Shown: piece by piece, positions 52,926 through 60,630 of the stretch | How the letters are laid out: each line of letters opens with the position of its first letter | Position numbering within the stretch: position 1 is the stretch's first letter | Origin: Shimia sp. | GTDB taxonomy: Bacteria; Pseudomonadota; Alphaproteobacteria; Rhodobacterales; Rhodobacteraceae | Direction: 5' to 3' | Assembly (NCBI RefSeq): GCF_022448905.1 | Contig: NZ_JAKVCW010000015.1 | Coordinates: 1 to 64,000 of the forward strand | Length of the DNA stretch: 64,000 bases | The notes under the pieces: model-generated | Told to the model about the DNA's origin: nothing | Databases searched by the model: none | The model's input: only the letters and a program-made list of their open reading frames with translations | Program-made: the position numbers and the translations under genes

Positions 52926-53635
52926 TTGGCAAGATTTCCGGGACGCTGGAGTACCGCAGCACGGATCACGTTCTGATCGATGTGCGCGGCGTGGGCTATG
53001 TGGTTTACTGTTCTGACCGGACTTTGGCGGCTTTGCCTAGTGTGGGTGAGCCGGTGGCGCTTTATACCGATCTGTTGGTGCGGGAAGACCTGTTGCAGTT
53101 GTTTGGCTTCTCAAGCCTGTTTGAAAAGGAATGGCACCGCCTGTTGATGAGCGTGCAGGGGATTGGCGCGAAGGCGAGCTTGGCAATCCTTGGCGCGCTG
53201 GGAGCAGACGGTGTGAGCCGGGCGGTAACCCTTGGCGATGTGGCGGCGATCAAGGCGGCAAAAGGTGTCGGACCTAAGACGGCGCAACGTGTTGTTATTG
53301 AATTGAAAGACAAGGCGCCGGAAGTGATGGCACTAGGTGGGACGCTTGGGGAGGCCATGGCGTCGGTTTCTGGTGAAGAGGCGGCTGCGGACGATGAGGT
53401 AATCGAAGATGTGGCACGCACTCCGGTGAATGCGGGTGGGGCTTCGGCGGCTGCTGGAGCGGCCGCTGCGGCGTCTATGAGTGTGCAGGCCGATGCTTTG
53501 TCGGCGCTGGGTAACCTTGGTTATGGGCCGGCAGATGCGGCAGGCGCAGTCGCGCAAGCGGCGGGGGAAGACCCCGAGGCGGATACATCTGAGTTGATCC
53601 GCGCAGCGCTTAAACTACTGGCACCAAAGGGGTAA
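52922..53635 (+). CDS. ruvA: Holliday junction helicase subunit RuvA
   Basis: A 237-residue junction-binding subunit. The OB-fold N-terminus ([29 protein letters not shown]) and two helix-hairpin-helix motifs ([37 protein letters not shown]) are intact. The linker before the C-terminal domain III (about 145-190) is expanded and Ala/Glu-rich, making the protein longer than the usual ~200 residues. It is three bases before ruvB. Confidence 0.96.
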   Translation: MIGKISGTLEYRSTDHVLIDVRGVGYVVYCSDRTLAALPSVGEPVALYTDLLVREDLLQLFGFSSLFEKEWHRLLMSVQGIGAKASLAILGALGADGVSRAVTLGDVAAIKAAKGVGPKTAQRVVIELKDKAPEVMALGGTLGEAMASVSGEEAAADDEVIEDVARTPVNAGGASAAAGAAAAASMSVQADALSALGNLGYGPADAAGAVAQAAGEDPEADTSELIRAALKLLAPKG

Positions 53636-53638
53636 AAC

Positions 53639-54682
53639 ATGGATCAGCCAGACCCCACATTGCGACCGGAAGCGCGGCCTGAGGATGCGGATCGCGCGTT
53701 GCGTCCGCAAGAATTGGATGCCTTTATCGGTCAAAGAGAAGCGCGCGCGAACCTGCGGGTGTTCATTGAAAGTGCGCGCCGTCGCGGTGAAGCCATGGAC
53801 CACACATTGTTCCATGGTCCGCCGGGTTTGGGGAAGACCACTTTGGCGCAAATCATGGCGCGGGAGTTGGGGGTAAACTTCCGTATGACTTCTGGTCCGG
53901 TGCTTGCAAAGGCCGGAGACCTGGCGGCTATCCTCACCAACCTTGAAGCGCGCGACGTGCTTTTTATCGATGAAATTCATCGGCTTAATCCAGCGGTCGA
54001 AGAGGTGCTTTATCCCGCGATGGAGGACTTTGAACTCGATCTGGTGATCGGGGAGGGGCCGGCGGCGCGGACGGTTCGGATTGAGTTGCAGCCCTTTACT
54101 TTGGTGGGGGCGACGACGCGGTTGGGGCTGTTGACCACGCCGCTTAGAGACCGTTTTGGGATCCCGACGCGGCTACAGTTTTACACAGAGGGTGAACTCA
54201 ACGAGATTGTCACGCGCAACGCCAACAAATTGGGTGTGCCTGCGCAGGATGGTGGCGCGCGGGAGATTGCGCGGCGCTCGCGCGGGACGCCGCGGATTGC
54301 CGGGCGTTTGCTGCGGCGGGTGGTGGATTTTGCCCTGGTGGAAGGCGATGGGGTTATCACAAAATCCCTTGCAGATGGCGCACTTACGCGGCTTGGGGTG
54401 GATAACCTTGGGCTGGATGGGGCGGACCGGCGTTACCTGCTTTTCATTGCCGAGAACTACGCTGGTGGACCGGTTGGGATCGACACAATCAGTGCGGCCT
54501 TGAGCGAAAGCCGAGATGCCATAGAAGAGGTGATTGAGCCGTTTTTGCTGCAACAAGGGTTGATCCAACGGACGCCACGCGGGCGGATGTTGGCGCAAAA
54601 GGCCTGGCAACATCTGGGGCTGAGTGCGCCGCGGCCTCGGGAACAGAGCGATCTGTTTACCCCGCCAGGCAACGGCAAATAA
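53639..54682 (+). CDS. ruvB: Holliday junction branch migration ATPase RuvB
   Basis: A 347-residue AAA+ motor. Walker A is [15 protein letters not shown], Walker [12 protein letters not shown], sensor 1 is [18 protein letters not shown] and the winged-helix tail has [17 protein letters not shown]. It drives RuvA-bound junction migration and completes the ruvCAB operon. Confidence 0.97.
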   Translation: MDQPDPTLRPEARPEDADRALRPQELDAFIGQREARANLRVFIESARRRGEAMDHTLFHGPPGLGKTTLAQIMARELGVNFRMTSGPVLAKAGDLAAILTNLEARDVLFIDEIHRLNPAVEEVLYPAMEDFELDLVIGEGPAARTVRIELQPFTLVGATTRLGLLTTPLRDRFGIPTRLQFYTEGELNEIVTRNANKLGVPAQDGGAREIARRSRGTPRIAGRLLRRVVDFALVEGDGVITKSLADGALTRLGVDNLGLDGADRRYLLFIAENYAGGPVGIDTISAALSESRDAIEEVIEPFLLQQGLIQRTPRGRMLAQKAWQHLGLSAPRPREQSDLFTPPGNGK

Positions 54683-54684
54683 GG

Positions 54685-54734
54685 CGTCGGTATCGCGTCG
54701 GTATTGTGACTGTTTCGCGGAGGTGCGGTTTTGA
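54685..54734 (+). repeat. dispersed 50-bp repeat, copy 2, carrying a ribosome site
   Basis: 45/50 identical to 18424-18473. Here GGAGGT lies six bases before the TTG at 54731, which opens the MazG-like gene, so the repeat supplies that gene's 5' leader and Shine-Dalgarno. It starts two bases after the ruvB stop. Confidence 0.7.
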
Positions 54735-55093
54735 AAGTGGAAGATGTTAACGCGATGACACAAACGCCAGTTGCGACTTTGGGCGAAGTGGACGTGCGTA
54801 AGCTGACCGAACAGGCGGCTGCGGTTTCCGACATTTATGCCGAGCGATTTGGCATTGATCGGGATGCCACCTGGTATCTGGCCAAAATGACCGAAGAGTT
54901 GGGCGAATTGCAGTCAGCCTATCTGGCGACGCAGGGGGCACAGCGCGGCGCTTTACCTCAAGCAGACGCGCGCCAGAACCTGATCGATGAAACGGCGGAC
55001 CTGTTTGGCTTCCTCATGGTCTTTGCGGACTGGCAGGGCATCGACCTGGCCGAAGCTTTTGCAGCCAAATGGGGGCGGTACCTTCCTGAATAG
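54731..55093 (+). CDS. MazG-like nucleotide pyrophosphohydrolase
   Basis: A 120-residue all-helical protein with the MazG metal-binding pattern: MTEELGELQSAYLATQG (EExxE-like) and NLIDETADLFGFLMVFAD (ExxD). Such enzymes hydrolyse nucleoside triphosphates to clean the pool of damaged nucleotides. The TTG at 54731 has an ideal GGAGGT supplied by the repeat; an ATG at 54755 (112 residues) is the alternative and is closer to a usual N-terminus. It is 48 bases downstream of ruvB and may be co-transcribed. Confidence 0.75.
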   Translation: MKVEDVNAMTQTPVATLGEVDVRKLTEQAAAVSDIYAERFGIDRDATWYLAKMTEELGELQSAYLATQGAQRGALPQADARQNLIDETADLFGFLMVFADWQGIDLAEAFAAKWGRYLPE

Positions 55094-55642
55094 GTGGGTG
55101 AGGCGGGTTTTCCTTAGTGCAAATCGGGTAAGTCTTCAGCATCACCGGCCTCTTTATCGGGTGATTCCTTGGTTGGCATAGGGGCAATCACGGGGTCGGG
55201 CGCGGAAAATCCGTGTCCAGAATGTGCCGTTTCCGCTCAATTTTACTTTTCTGGGATTGGCTAAAATTCAAGCTATCAAGGCAAGTGTTGGCAAAGTCTA
55301 AACACGCGCGGCTTGAGCGGGTTTTTAGGCAAATTCTCTCGCCTACGGTTTTGCCGAAGGAACTCTTTGAAAATCCGTACCTTGATAGGATTTGTCGGAG
55401 AGACTGACGCGTTTAGGTCAAAGAAACGGATGTGACCTCTGTCTCGCATTTTGTCCACATTTAAGTCGGATAACGCTCAATTTTTATGGGCTTTGGGGCG
55501 GTTAATTCCCTGTAAGGAAAGCCGAAACCGCCCATTAAGGAAAACAGTTTTGGTTGAGGCTCAAGAGCGAGCCGGTGGGAACCAAATCTGAATCAGCGCT
55601 CATCTCTGACCAACGAACTGAACTTCATACGGGTAACAGAAA
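55094..55642. other. 549-bp non-coding leader region before the surface-lipoprotein gene
   Basis: No credible gene is seen; frames here lack ribosome sites and family features. The region is A+T-richer than its neighbours. A hairpin, GGGCGGTT (55496-55503) / AACCGCCC (55526-55533) with a 22-base loop, lies about 110 bases before the lipoprotein start and may belong to a long 5' leader. Confidence 0.45.
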
Positions 55643-56554
55643 ATGCTGAACACATCTATCAAAGCCATGATGGCAGTTGGCGCCTTGGTGTCTATTGCGG
55701 GCTGCAAAAGCACCATTGAATCTTATGTGGAAGACGAGGTGGGTGACCGCCTGAATGAAATGGCGGGTGATCGCCTTTACCTTGCGCATGGCGACACCAC
55801 ACTGAACGGCCGGGTCCGTACCGCGTCTATGTCTACAGATGGCGAAGGTAACGTAACCGGCGGCCGTCTTGGTGCCGCGCGCAACGGGTCCATCGAGGTT
55901 GGCACCAACATTGGTGAGCTGGAGACGTTGGAGATGACCAACGGTAGCACCACCACGCGTTTTGGCGCAGGCGGCGACCGCATTGATGACGGCATGGATT
56001 CCCTGTTGATCACCGCGCGCAATTCCAACGGGAAGAAGCGCAGCTGGATGGGCAACGCGGATGCGCTGGATTATGATCACCAAACCTTTGGCATGTGGGC
56101 GACGGGCGTCGGCACGTCCAATGGCAGTGTGAGCGTGGGCAGCTTCGGTCGCCGAACTGCCTCAGCTGATGTACCAACCAGTGGGTCCGCCACTTATTCC
56201 GGCCGCTCCGTCGGTATGGTTGTCACCACAGATGGTCGCGCGCTTGTGTCCGAATCCCAAGTTGGCGTGACCACTTCCGACTTCTCCAATGTGAGCGTTG
56301 CCAGCACCAACACCTATGTGCGCAACCTGTCCGGCGGCAACGCCTGGCGTGGTCAGCATCTGGATTTTGCAGGCACCGGCACCATTAGCGGTAATGAATT
56401 CACTGCGAACATCAACGGAGTGATACCGTTCAGCGCTGGCGACAGCGGCACGTTAAATGGGGCCTTTTATGGTGACAACGCGGAAGAAGTTGGTGGCACC
56501 TTTGAGATGAATGGTGCGATTGGTAACTATTCCGGCGCGTTTGGTGGCAATTAA
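55643..56554 (+). CDS. TbpB-like surface lipoprotein, probable Slam substrate
   Basis: A 303-residue lipoprotein: signal peptide ending in lipobox SIAGC with Cys21. The rest is rich in Gly/Ser/Thr/Asn and beta strands. The C-terminal stretch (SGDSGTLNGAFYGDNAEEVGG, then TFEMNG and YSGAFGG) matches the end of transferrin-binding-protein-type beta barrels (YGxxAEExGG). Such lipoproteins are carried to the cell surface by Slam. The next gene encodes a Slam-like protein. The ligand (metal, heme, host or environmental polymer) is unknown; it lacks the two-lobe size of true TbpB. Confidence 0.82.
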   Translation: MLNTSIKAMMAVGALVSIAGCKSTIESYVEDEVGDRLNEMAGDRLYLAHGDTTLNGRVRTASMSTDGEGNVTGGRLGAARNGSIEVGTNIGELETLEMTNGSTTTRFGAGGDRIDDGMDSLLITARNSNGKKRSWMGNADALDYDHQTFGMWATGVGTSNGSVSVGSFGRRTASADVPTSGSATYSGRSVGMVVTTDGRALVSESQVGVTTSDFSNVSVASTNTYVRNLSGGNAWRGQHLDFAGTGTISGNEFTANINGVIPFSAGDSGTLNGAFYGDNAEEVGGTFEMNGAIGNYSGAFGGN

Positions 56555-56601
56555 CACTGTCCTATAACGCGTATACAAAATTGTTCTCCGCTTTGGCGGG
56601 G

Positions 56602-56623
56602 AACTGCTCTGAAACGAGCAGTT
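56602..56623 (+). terminator. hairpin between the lipoprotein and Slam genes
   Basis: An 8-bp perfect stem (AACTGCTC / GAGCAGTT) with a TGAAAC loop lies 17 bases before the Slam gene start and is followed by TATTAGGG, a weak T-tract. It could attenuate read-through so the pore is made in lower amounts than its cargo, or simply end the upstream message. Confidence 0.45.
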
Positions 56624-56639
56624 TATTAGGGTAACCAGA

Positions 56640-57926
56640 ATGGCCAAGGTAGTGACATCCAAACTGAAAATCGGTCTCGTGGCGATTGCCGTCTTTTGCG
56701 GGGCTTTGACAGCAGCGACAGGATTTGCCGAGGCCAACACCCCATCTCCTTCAGCATTGGAGATTGAGCGGTCTTTTGACACGGCGATGGCGGCCCTTGA
56801 TGCTGGGCAACCCGAAGCAGCCATTCCGATCCTCCAAGGTATTCTGGCAACCGATCCCAAGCTTATTCGTGTGCGCCTTGAATTGGCCCGGGCCTATTTC
56901 ATGGCGCAACAATGGGCACGGTCCCGGGAAGAGTTTTTTCGGGTGCTGTCTGGCGACCTGCCGGAACCAGTGCGTAAGACAGTTCTGTCTTTCATTCGTC
57001 AAATCGATGCGCGCCGCGGTTTTGATTGGGATCTGTCGATCGGTCTGACCACGGCCGGCAACAACCGGAACTATGACGCTGAACACCCGTTTCCTTTTGG
57101 TCTGGGGCCAGATGGTGAGGTGATTTATGTGTATTCCTCTCGTCCTGTGAAGCAGGTTCCGGCGCTGCGCGCCGAGGGATCGGCAAACTTTCGGTACAAA
57201 CTCGAGGCCCTAAGCGGCCCCAAGAGCACTGTTCTTGGCTACGCCAGTCTCAGCGCGAGCATCCTGGAGGCGGAGGGTCGCGACTACGATGACCAATTGT
57301 TGCGCCTGCGTTTGGGGTTGCGGCATCTTTCCCAGAACACCACGCTGTCTTTTGGGCCGTTTGTGTCTGGGCGTCGGGTGCGCGGCGAACACTATGAGGA
57401 TCAGTATGGTTTGGACGCAGCCTTTGAGCGCCGCGGCCTGATGGGGGGATCGGTGTATGGACGCTTGTCTTACGCCCATGTGGACAGCCAGTTCAGCAGT
57501 TCGTTGGATGGGTCTTTGGCAACGGCTTTTGTTGGCTTCCGGAGGTCTGTCGGCGGGTCAACTATTGTAGGTGGTGAGTTGAACTATGAGCGTCGTCGCC
57601 AGGACGGCTTAAACGGGTTTGGTGAAGGAGGGTATGAAACCCTTCAGCTTTCGGCCTATTCCAGTTTTGACATTCGTAATGGGTGGACAATAGAGCCGCG
57701 GGTGTTTGTGAAGCACCGACGCTTTCTGGAGGTCAACCCGTTGTACGGTGAAGCGCCGAGTTCAGTGTCACTGGGAGGGGCGCTGCGGGTGGAAAAATCT
57801 GACATGTTCTTGCCAGGGGGCTATACGCCATACTTCATGATCGATGCGGAGCGGGCCAGAAGCGACATTGCGGCCTTCAGTTTCCGCTCGGTTGGGGTGC
57901 AGATTGGCGTGGAGCGTCGGTTCTGA
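56640..57926 (+). CDS. Slam-type surface lipoprotein assembly modifier
   Basis: A 428-residue outer-membrane protein with a signal peptide (about 1-32), an N-terminal TPR-like domain at about 40-125 (ALDAGQPEAAIPILQGILATD, IRVRLELARAYFMAQQWARSREEFFRVL), and a beta-barrel domain of the DUF560/Slam type from about 130. The barrel ends in Phe (VGVQIGVERRF), the usual BAM signal. LPEPVRKTVLSFIRQIDAR is the conserved junction of Slam proteins. It translocates surface lipoproteins across the outer membrane; the gene just upstream is the natural cargo. Its end overlaps the convergent EamA gene by 50 bases. Confidence 0.87.
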   Translation: MAKVVTSKLKIGLVAIAVFCGALTAATGFAEANTPSPSALEIERSFDTAMAALDAGQPEAAIPILQGILATDPKLIRVRLELARAYFMAQQWARSREEFFRVLSGDLPEPVRKTVLSFIRQIDARRGFDWDLSIGLTTAGNNRNYDAEHPFPFGLGPDGEVIYVYSSRPVKQVPALRAEGSANFRYKLEALSGPKSTVLGYASLSASILEAEGRDYDDQLLRLRLGLRHLSQNTTLSFGPFVSGRRVRGEHYEDQYGLDAAFERRGLMGGSVYGRLSYAHVDSQFSSSLDGSLATAFVGFRRSVGGSTIVGGELNYERRRQDGLNGFGEGGYETLQLSAYSSFDIRNGWTIEPRVFVKHRRFLEVNPLYGEAPSSVSLGGALRVEKSDMFLPGGYTPYFMIDAERARSDIAAFSFRSVGVQIGVERRF

Positions 57927-58752
57927 TCCGCGACAGCAAAGCCGAAGCAATACCGGCGCCGATGATGAGGCTGAGGCCGATCCAGGTGTAGGTATCAGGC
58001 AGGTCTTCAAAGACCAGCCAGCCAAGGGCGACCGCGCTGACCAGTTGTAAATAGACAAACGGCGCAAGCACGGCGGCTTCAGCGCGGGCATAGGCAAACA
58101 GCAGTAGGAAATTTCCGCCCATCGACAGGATGGCGCTGGCGGTTGTGAGCCCAGCCAGCGTGGGTGTCATGGGAGGGATCTGGGTGAGACAGAAGGGTGT
58201 CATCATCACCGCTGCCAGAAACAGTTGGGTGAAGAGCAGGCTGGTGGGGCGCGCGATTGGCGCGAGCCAGCGCGACGCTGTGAGGAAAGCGCCGTAGAAC
58301 AGGCCTGCACCCAGGGCCCAGAGCAGGCCGGCGGACATGTCAAAGCTGGGGCGGACCACAAGCATCACGCCCAGGAAGCCAAGCCCCATAAGCGCGCTGC
58401 GGGCGCGGGTGACTGTTTCGCCAAGCAGCAGCACGGACAGCAGGTAGGAAAACAGCGGGCCAATGAAGAAGGCGGCGAAAACGTCGGCCAGCGGTGCGGT
58501 TTGCAGGGCGGTCTGGATGCAGGTGATGCCCCCGGTGAGCAGGGCGGCGCGCAGCCAGATGCGCCAGTTGGTGAGCAGGCGCAGCGTGTCCGGGCGCAGC
58601 AGGGGTAGGGCGAGGAGGCTGCCGAGTACAAAGCGCGACCAGGCGACAAACAGCGGGCTGGTGCCAAAGCCCTGGGTCATGAGTTTGCCGGCGGTGTCCC
58701 CGGCGGGGATCATCGACATGGCGACAAACATCAGGACAAAGGTTTTCCACAT
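57877..58752 (-). CDS. EamA/DMT family transporter
   Basis: A 291-residue protein with ten predicted helices forming two EamA repeats (GDTAGKLMTQGFGTSPLFVAWSRFVLGSLLALP and LFTQLFLAAVMMTP with GNFLLLFAYARAEAAVLAPFVYLQLVSAVALGWLVF). It belongs to the drug/metabolite transporter superfamily; the substrate is unknown. The ATG at 58752 (MWKTFVLM) removes an improbable 102-residue extension. The last 50 bases overlap the 3' end of the Slam gene on the other strand. Confidence 0.88.
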   Translation of the reverse strand: MWKTFVLMFVAMSMIPAGDTAGKLMTQGFGTSPLFVAWSRFVLGSLLALPLLRPDTLRLLTNWRIWLRAALLTGGITCIQTALQTAPLADVFAAFFIGPLFSYLLSVLLLGETVTRARSALMGLGFLGVMLVVRPSFDMSAGLLWALGAGLFYGAFLTASRWLAPIARPTSLLFTQLFLAAVMMTPFCLTQIPPMTPTLAGLTTASAILSMGGNFLLLFAYARAEAAVLAPFVYLQLVSAVALGWLVFEDLPDTYTWIGLSLIIGAGIASALLSRIRTDAPRQSAPQPSGN

Positions 58753-58873
58753 GCAAGCGGCGTAACATGTTTGTTCTGGGACAAAAAGTCTGTGTATTGG
58801 TGCGCGATTGCAAACAGAGAATTGCGCATCGGCGGGTTGAACCGGCGGGGGGCAAAAGGGTAAAGTTTTACAC

Positions 58874-60370
58874 ATGACGAAGGTATTTTCCCGCCGTGCG
58901 TTTTTGAGTTTGAGTGCTGCGTCGCTTGGTACGTCTGTTTTGGCAGATGCACCAACCCGGTCGTTGCGGCCTGTGTTGCGGCCGTCGTCGGCGAGAGCCT
59001 TGCCCAAGACTGCACCGGCAGCGGACGCTTTGATCCGTGACAGCGGGCTGACAGGCAAGGTCAGCTTTGCCGTGGCGCGAATGGGGGATGGCGCCGTTTT
59101 GGAAGGGCATCAGGCCAGCAGTGGTTTGCCGCCGGCCAGTGTCACAAAAATCCTGACCGCGCTTTATGCCTTGGCCTACCTCGGTCCTAACCATCGGTTC
59201 CAGACCACTTTGGTGGCGGTCGGAAATATCTCCAACGGGGTGCTGCGCGGTGATCTGGTGTTGCGCGGGGGCGGTGATCCAACGCTCGACACCAATGGAT
59301 TGGCGGATCTTGCCCGGACGCTGAAAGCGGCGGGCGTGCGGGAAGTCAGGGGGCAGTTTCTTGTCTGGGGCGGGGCCTTGCCTTCGGTCAAACGGATCGA
59401 CAACAAACAGCCGGATCACGCGGGCTATAACCCTGCGGTGTCAGGCATCTCGTTGAATTACAATCGCGTGCATTTTGAATGGAAGCGCGGGGCCAACGGC
59501 TATTCCGTCGCCATGGATGGGCGCAGCGACAAATACCGCCCAGAGGTGGATGTGGCGCGTATGAAGATCGTGAAACGCAGTGTGCCGGTCTATACCTATA
59601 AGTCGCAAGGCGGGCGGGATCATTGGACCGTGGCCAGCGGGGCGCTGGGCAAGGGCGGGGCACGGTGGTTGCCGGTGCGCGAGCCGGAGATCTATGCGGG
59701 CGAGGTGTTTCGGACTTTGGCGCGGGCGCATGGGATTGCCCTAAAGGCACCAAAGAAAACGCAAAACCCACCACGCGGCGCGGTGCTGGCGCGAAAAAAC
59801 AGCCCGGCACTGAAAGATATTCTGAAGGGCATGTTGAAGTATTCCACCAATCTCACCGCAGAGATGGTGGGGATGGCGGCAAGCCAGGCCCGCGGTGCGC
59901 AGCCTGGTTCGGTGAAGGCGTCTGCGGCGGCGATGAACGCTTGGGCCTCTCAAAGTCTGGGCATGGGCAGCGCGGCCCTAGTGGATCATTCGGGGCTTGG
60001 CGAGAAATCGCGGTTGCGGGCGGATGAGACGGCCCTGATGCTGGCACAGGCCGGGCAGCACGCGGTCCTACAGCCCATTTTGAAAACCATCGCGCTGCGG
60101 GATTCCAACGGCAAGGTCAACAAGGGCCATCCGTTAAAGGTGCTGGCCAAGACTGGCACGCTGCATTTTGTCAGTGCCTTAGCGGGTTATGTGACCACGC
60201 CGGAAGGACGAGACCTGGCGTTTGCGATTTTTGGCGCGGACCTTGGTGCGCGGGATCGGCTGATCGGGCCAGATCGCGAGCGGCCCCAAGGGGCGCGGAC
60301 CTACAACGGCCGCTCAAAGAAGTTGCAGCAGAAGCTAATTGAGCGATGGGGCACGGTATACGGGGCTTGA
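58874..60370 (+). CDS. dacB: D-alanyl-D-alanine carboxypeptidase/endopeptidase DacB (PBP4)
   Basis: A 498-residue class C penicillin-binding protein. The active-site motifs are all present: S89-V-T-K (SxxK), YSTNLTAE (SxN) and LAKTGTL (KTG). The N-terminus, FSRRAFLSLSAASLGTSVL, is a twin-arginine-type signal, which suggests folded export. PBP4-type enzymes trim stem peptides and cut peptide crosslinks in the periplasm. Length and insert between SxxK and SxN are normal. It is divergent from the EamA gene. Confidence 0.94.
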   Translation: MTKVFSRRAFLSLSAASLGTSVLADAPTRSLRPVLRPSSARALPKTAPAADALIRDSGLTGKVSFAVARMGDGAVLEGHQASSGLPPASVTKILTALYALAYLGPNHRFQTTLVAVGNISNGVLRGDLVLRGGGDPTLDTNGLADLARTLKAAGVREVRGQFLVWGGALPSVKRIDNKQPDHAGYNPAVSGISLNYNRVHFEWKRGANGYSVAMDGRSDKYRPEVDVARMKIVKRSVPVYTYKSQGGRDHWTVASGALGKGGARWLPVREPEIYAGEVFRTLARAHGIALKAPKKTQNPPRGAVLARKNSPALKDILKGMLKYSTNLTAEMVGMAASQARGAQPGSVKASAAAMNAWASQSLGMGSAALVDHSGLGEKSRLRADETALMLAQAGQHAVLQPILKTIALRDSNGKVNKGHPLKVLAKTGTLHFVSALAGYVTTPEGRDLAFAIFGADLGARDRLIGPDRERPQGARTYNGRSKKLQQKLIERWGTVYGA

Positions 60371-60434
60371 TATAATTTGGCGCGCGTTATGCGTGCAATT
60401 TTCCCACCCAATCCCTTCTCCTTCTTCAAATTTC

Positions 60435-60463
60435 TTGACGTGTCCCGATCTGGGCGTTGATAA
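60435..60463 (+). promoter_or_regulatory. promoter candidate of the first hybrid kinase
   Basis: TTGACG (60435-60440), a 17-base spacer and TGATAA (60458-60463) lie about 168 bases before the kinase start, in the 260-bp space after dacB. The leader between them is A+T-rich and has no gene. Confidence 0.55.
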
Positions 60464-60630
60464 TTTTTTCAATGGGTTCGCGGATGTCTCACCTGAGGCA
60501 TTGCGGGCTGAGAGACACTGTACTGCGCCCTGACCGGCGGGCTGCAAGGTTTCGGTAATAAGTTCGAATTAATTTAAATGTGAGTTTAATGGCCCAGTGC
60601 CAAATGGGCTGACAGGTTGCGGGAAGAGAC

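Noticed and set aside
55213..55407. 64-codon + strand frame in the lipoprotein leader region
   Set aside because: No ribosome site, basic and phenylalanine-rich random-looking sequence; treated as non-coding.
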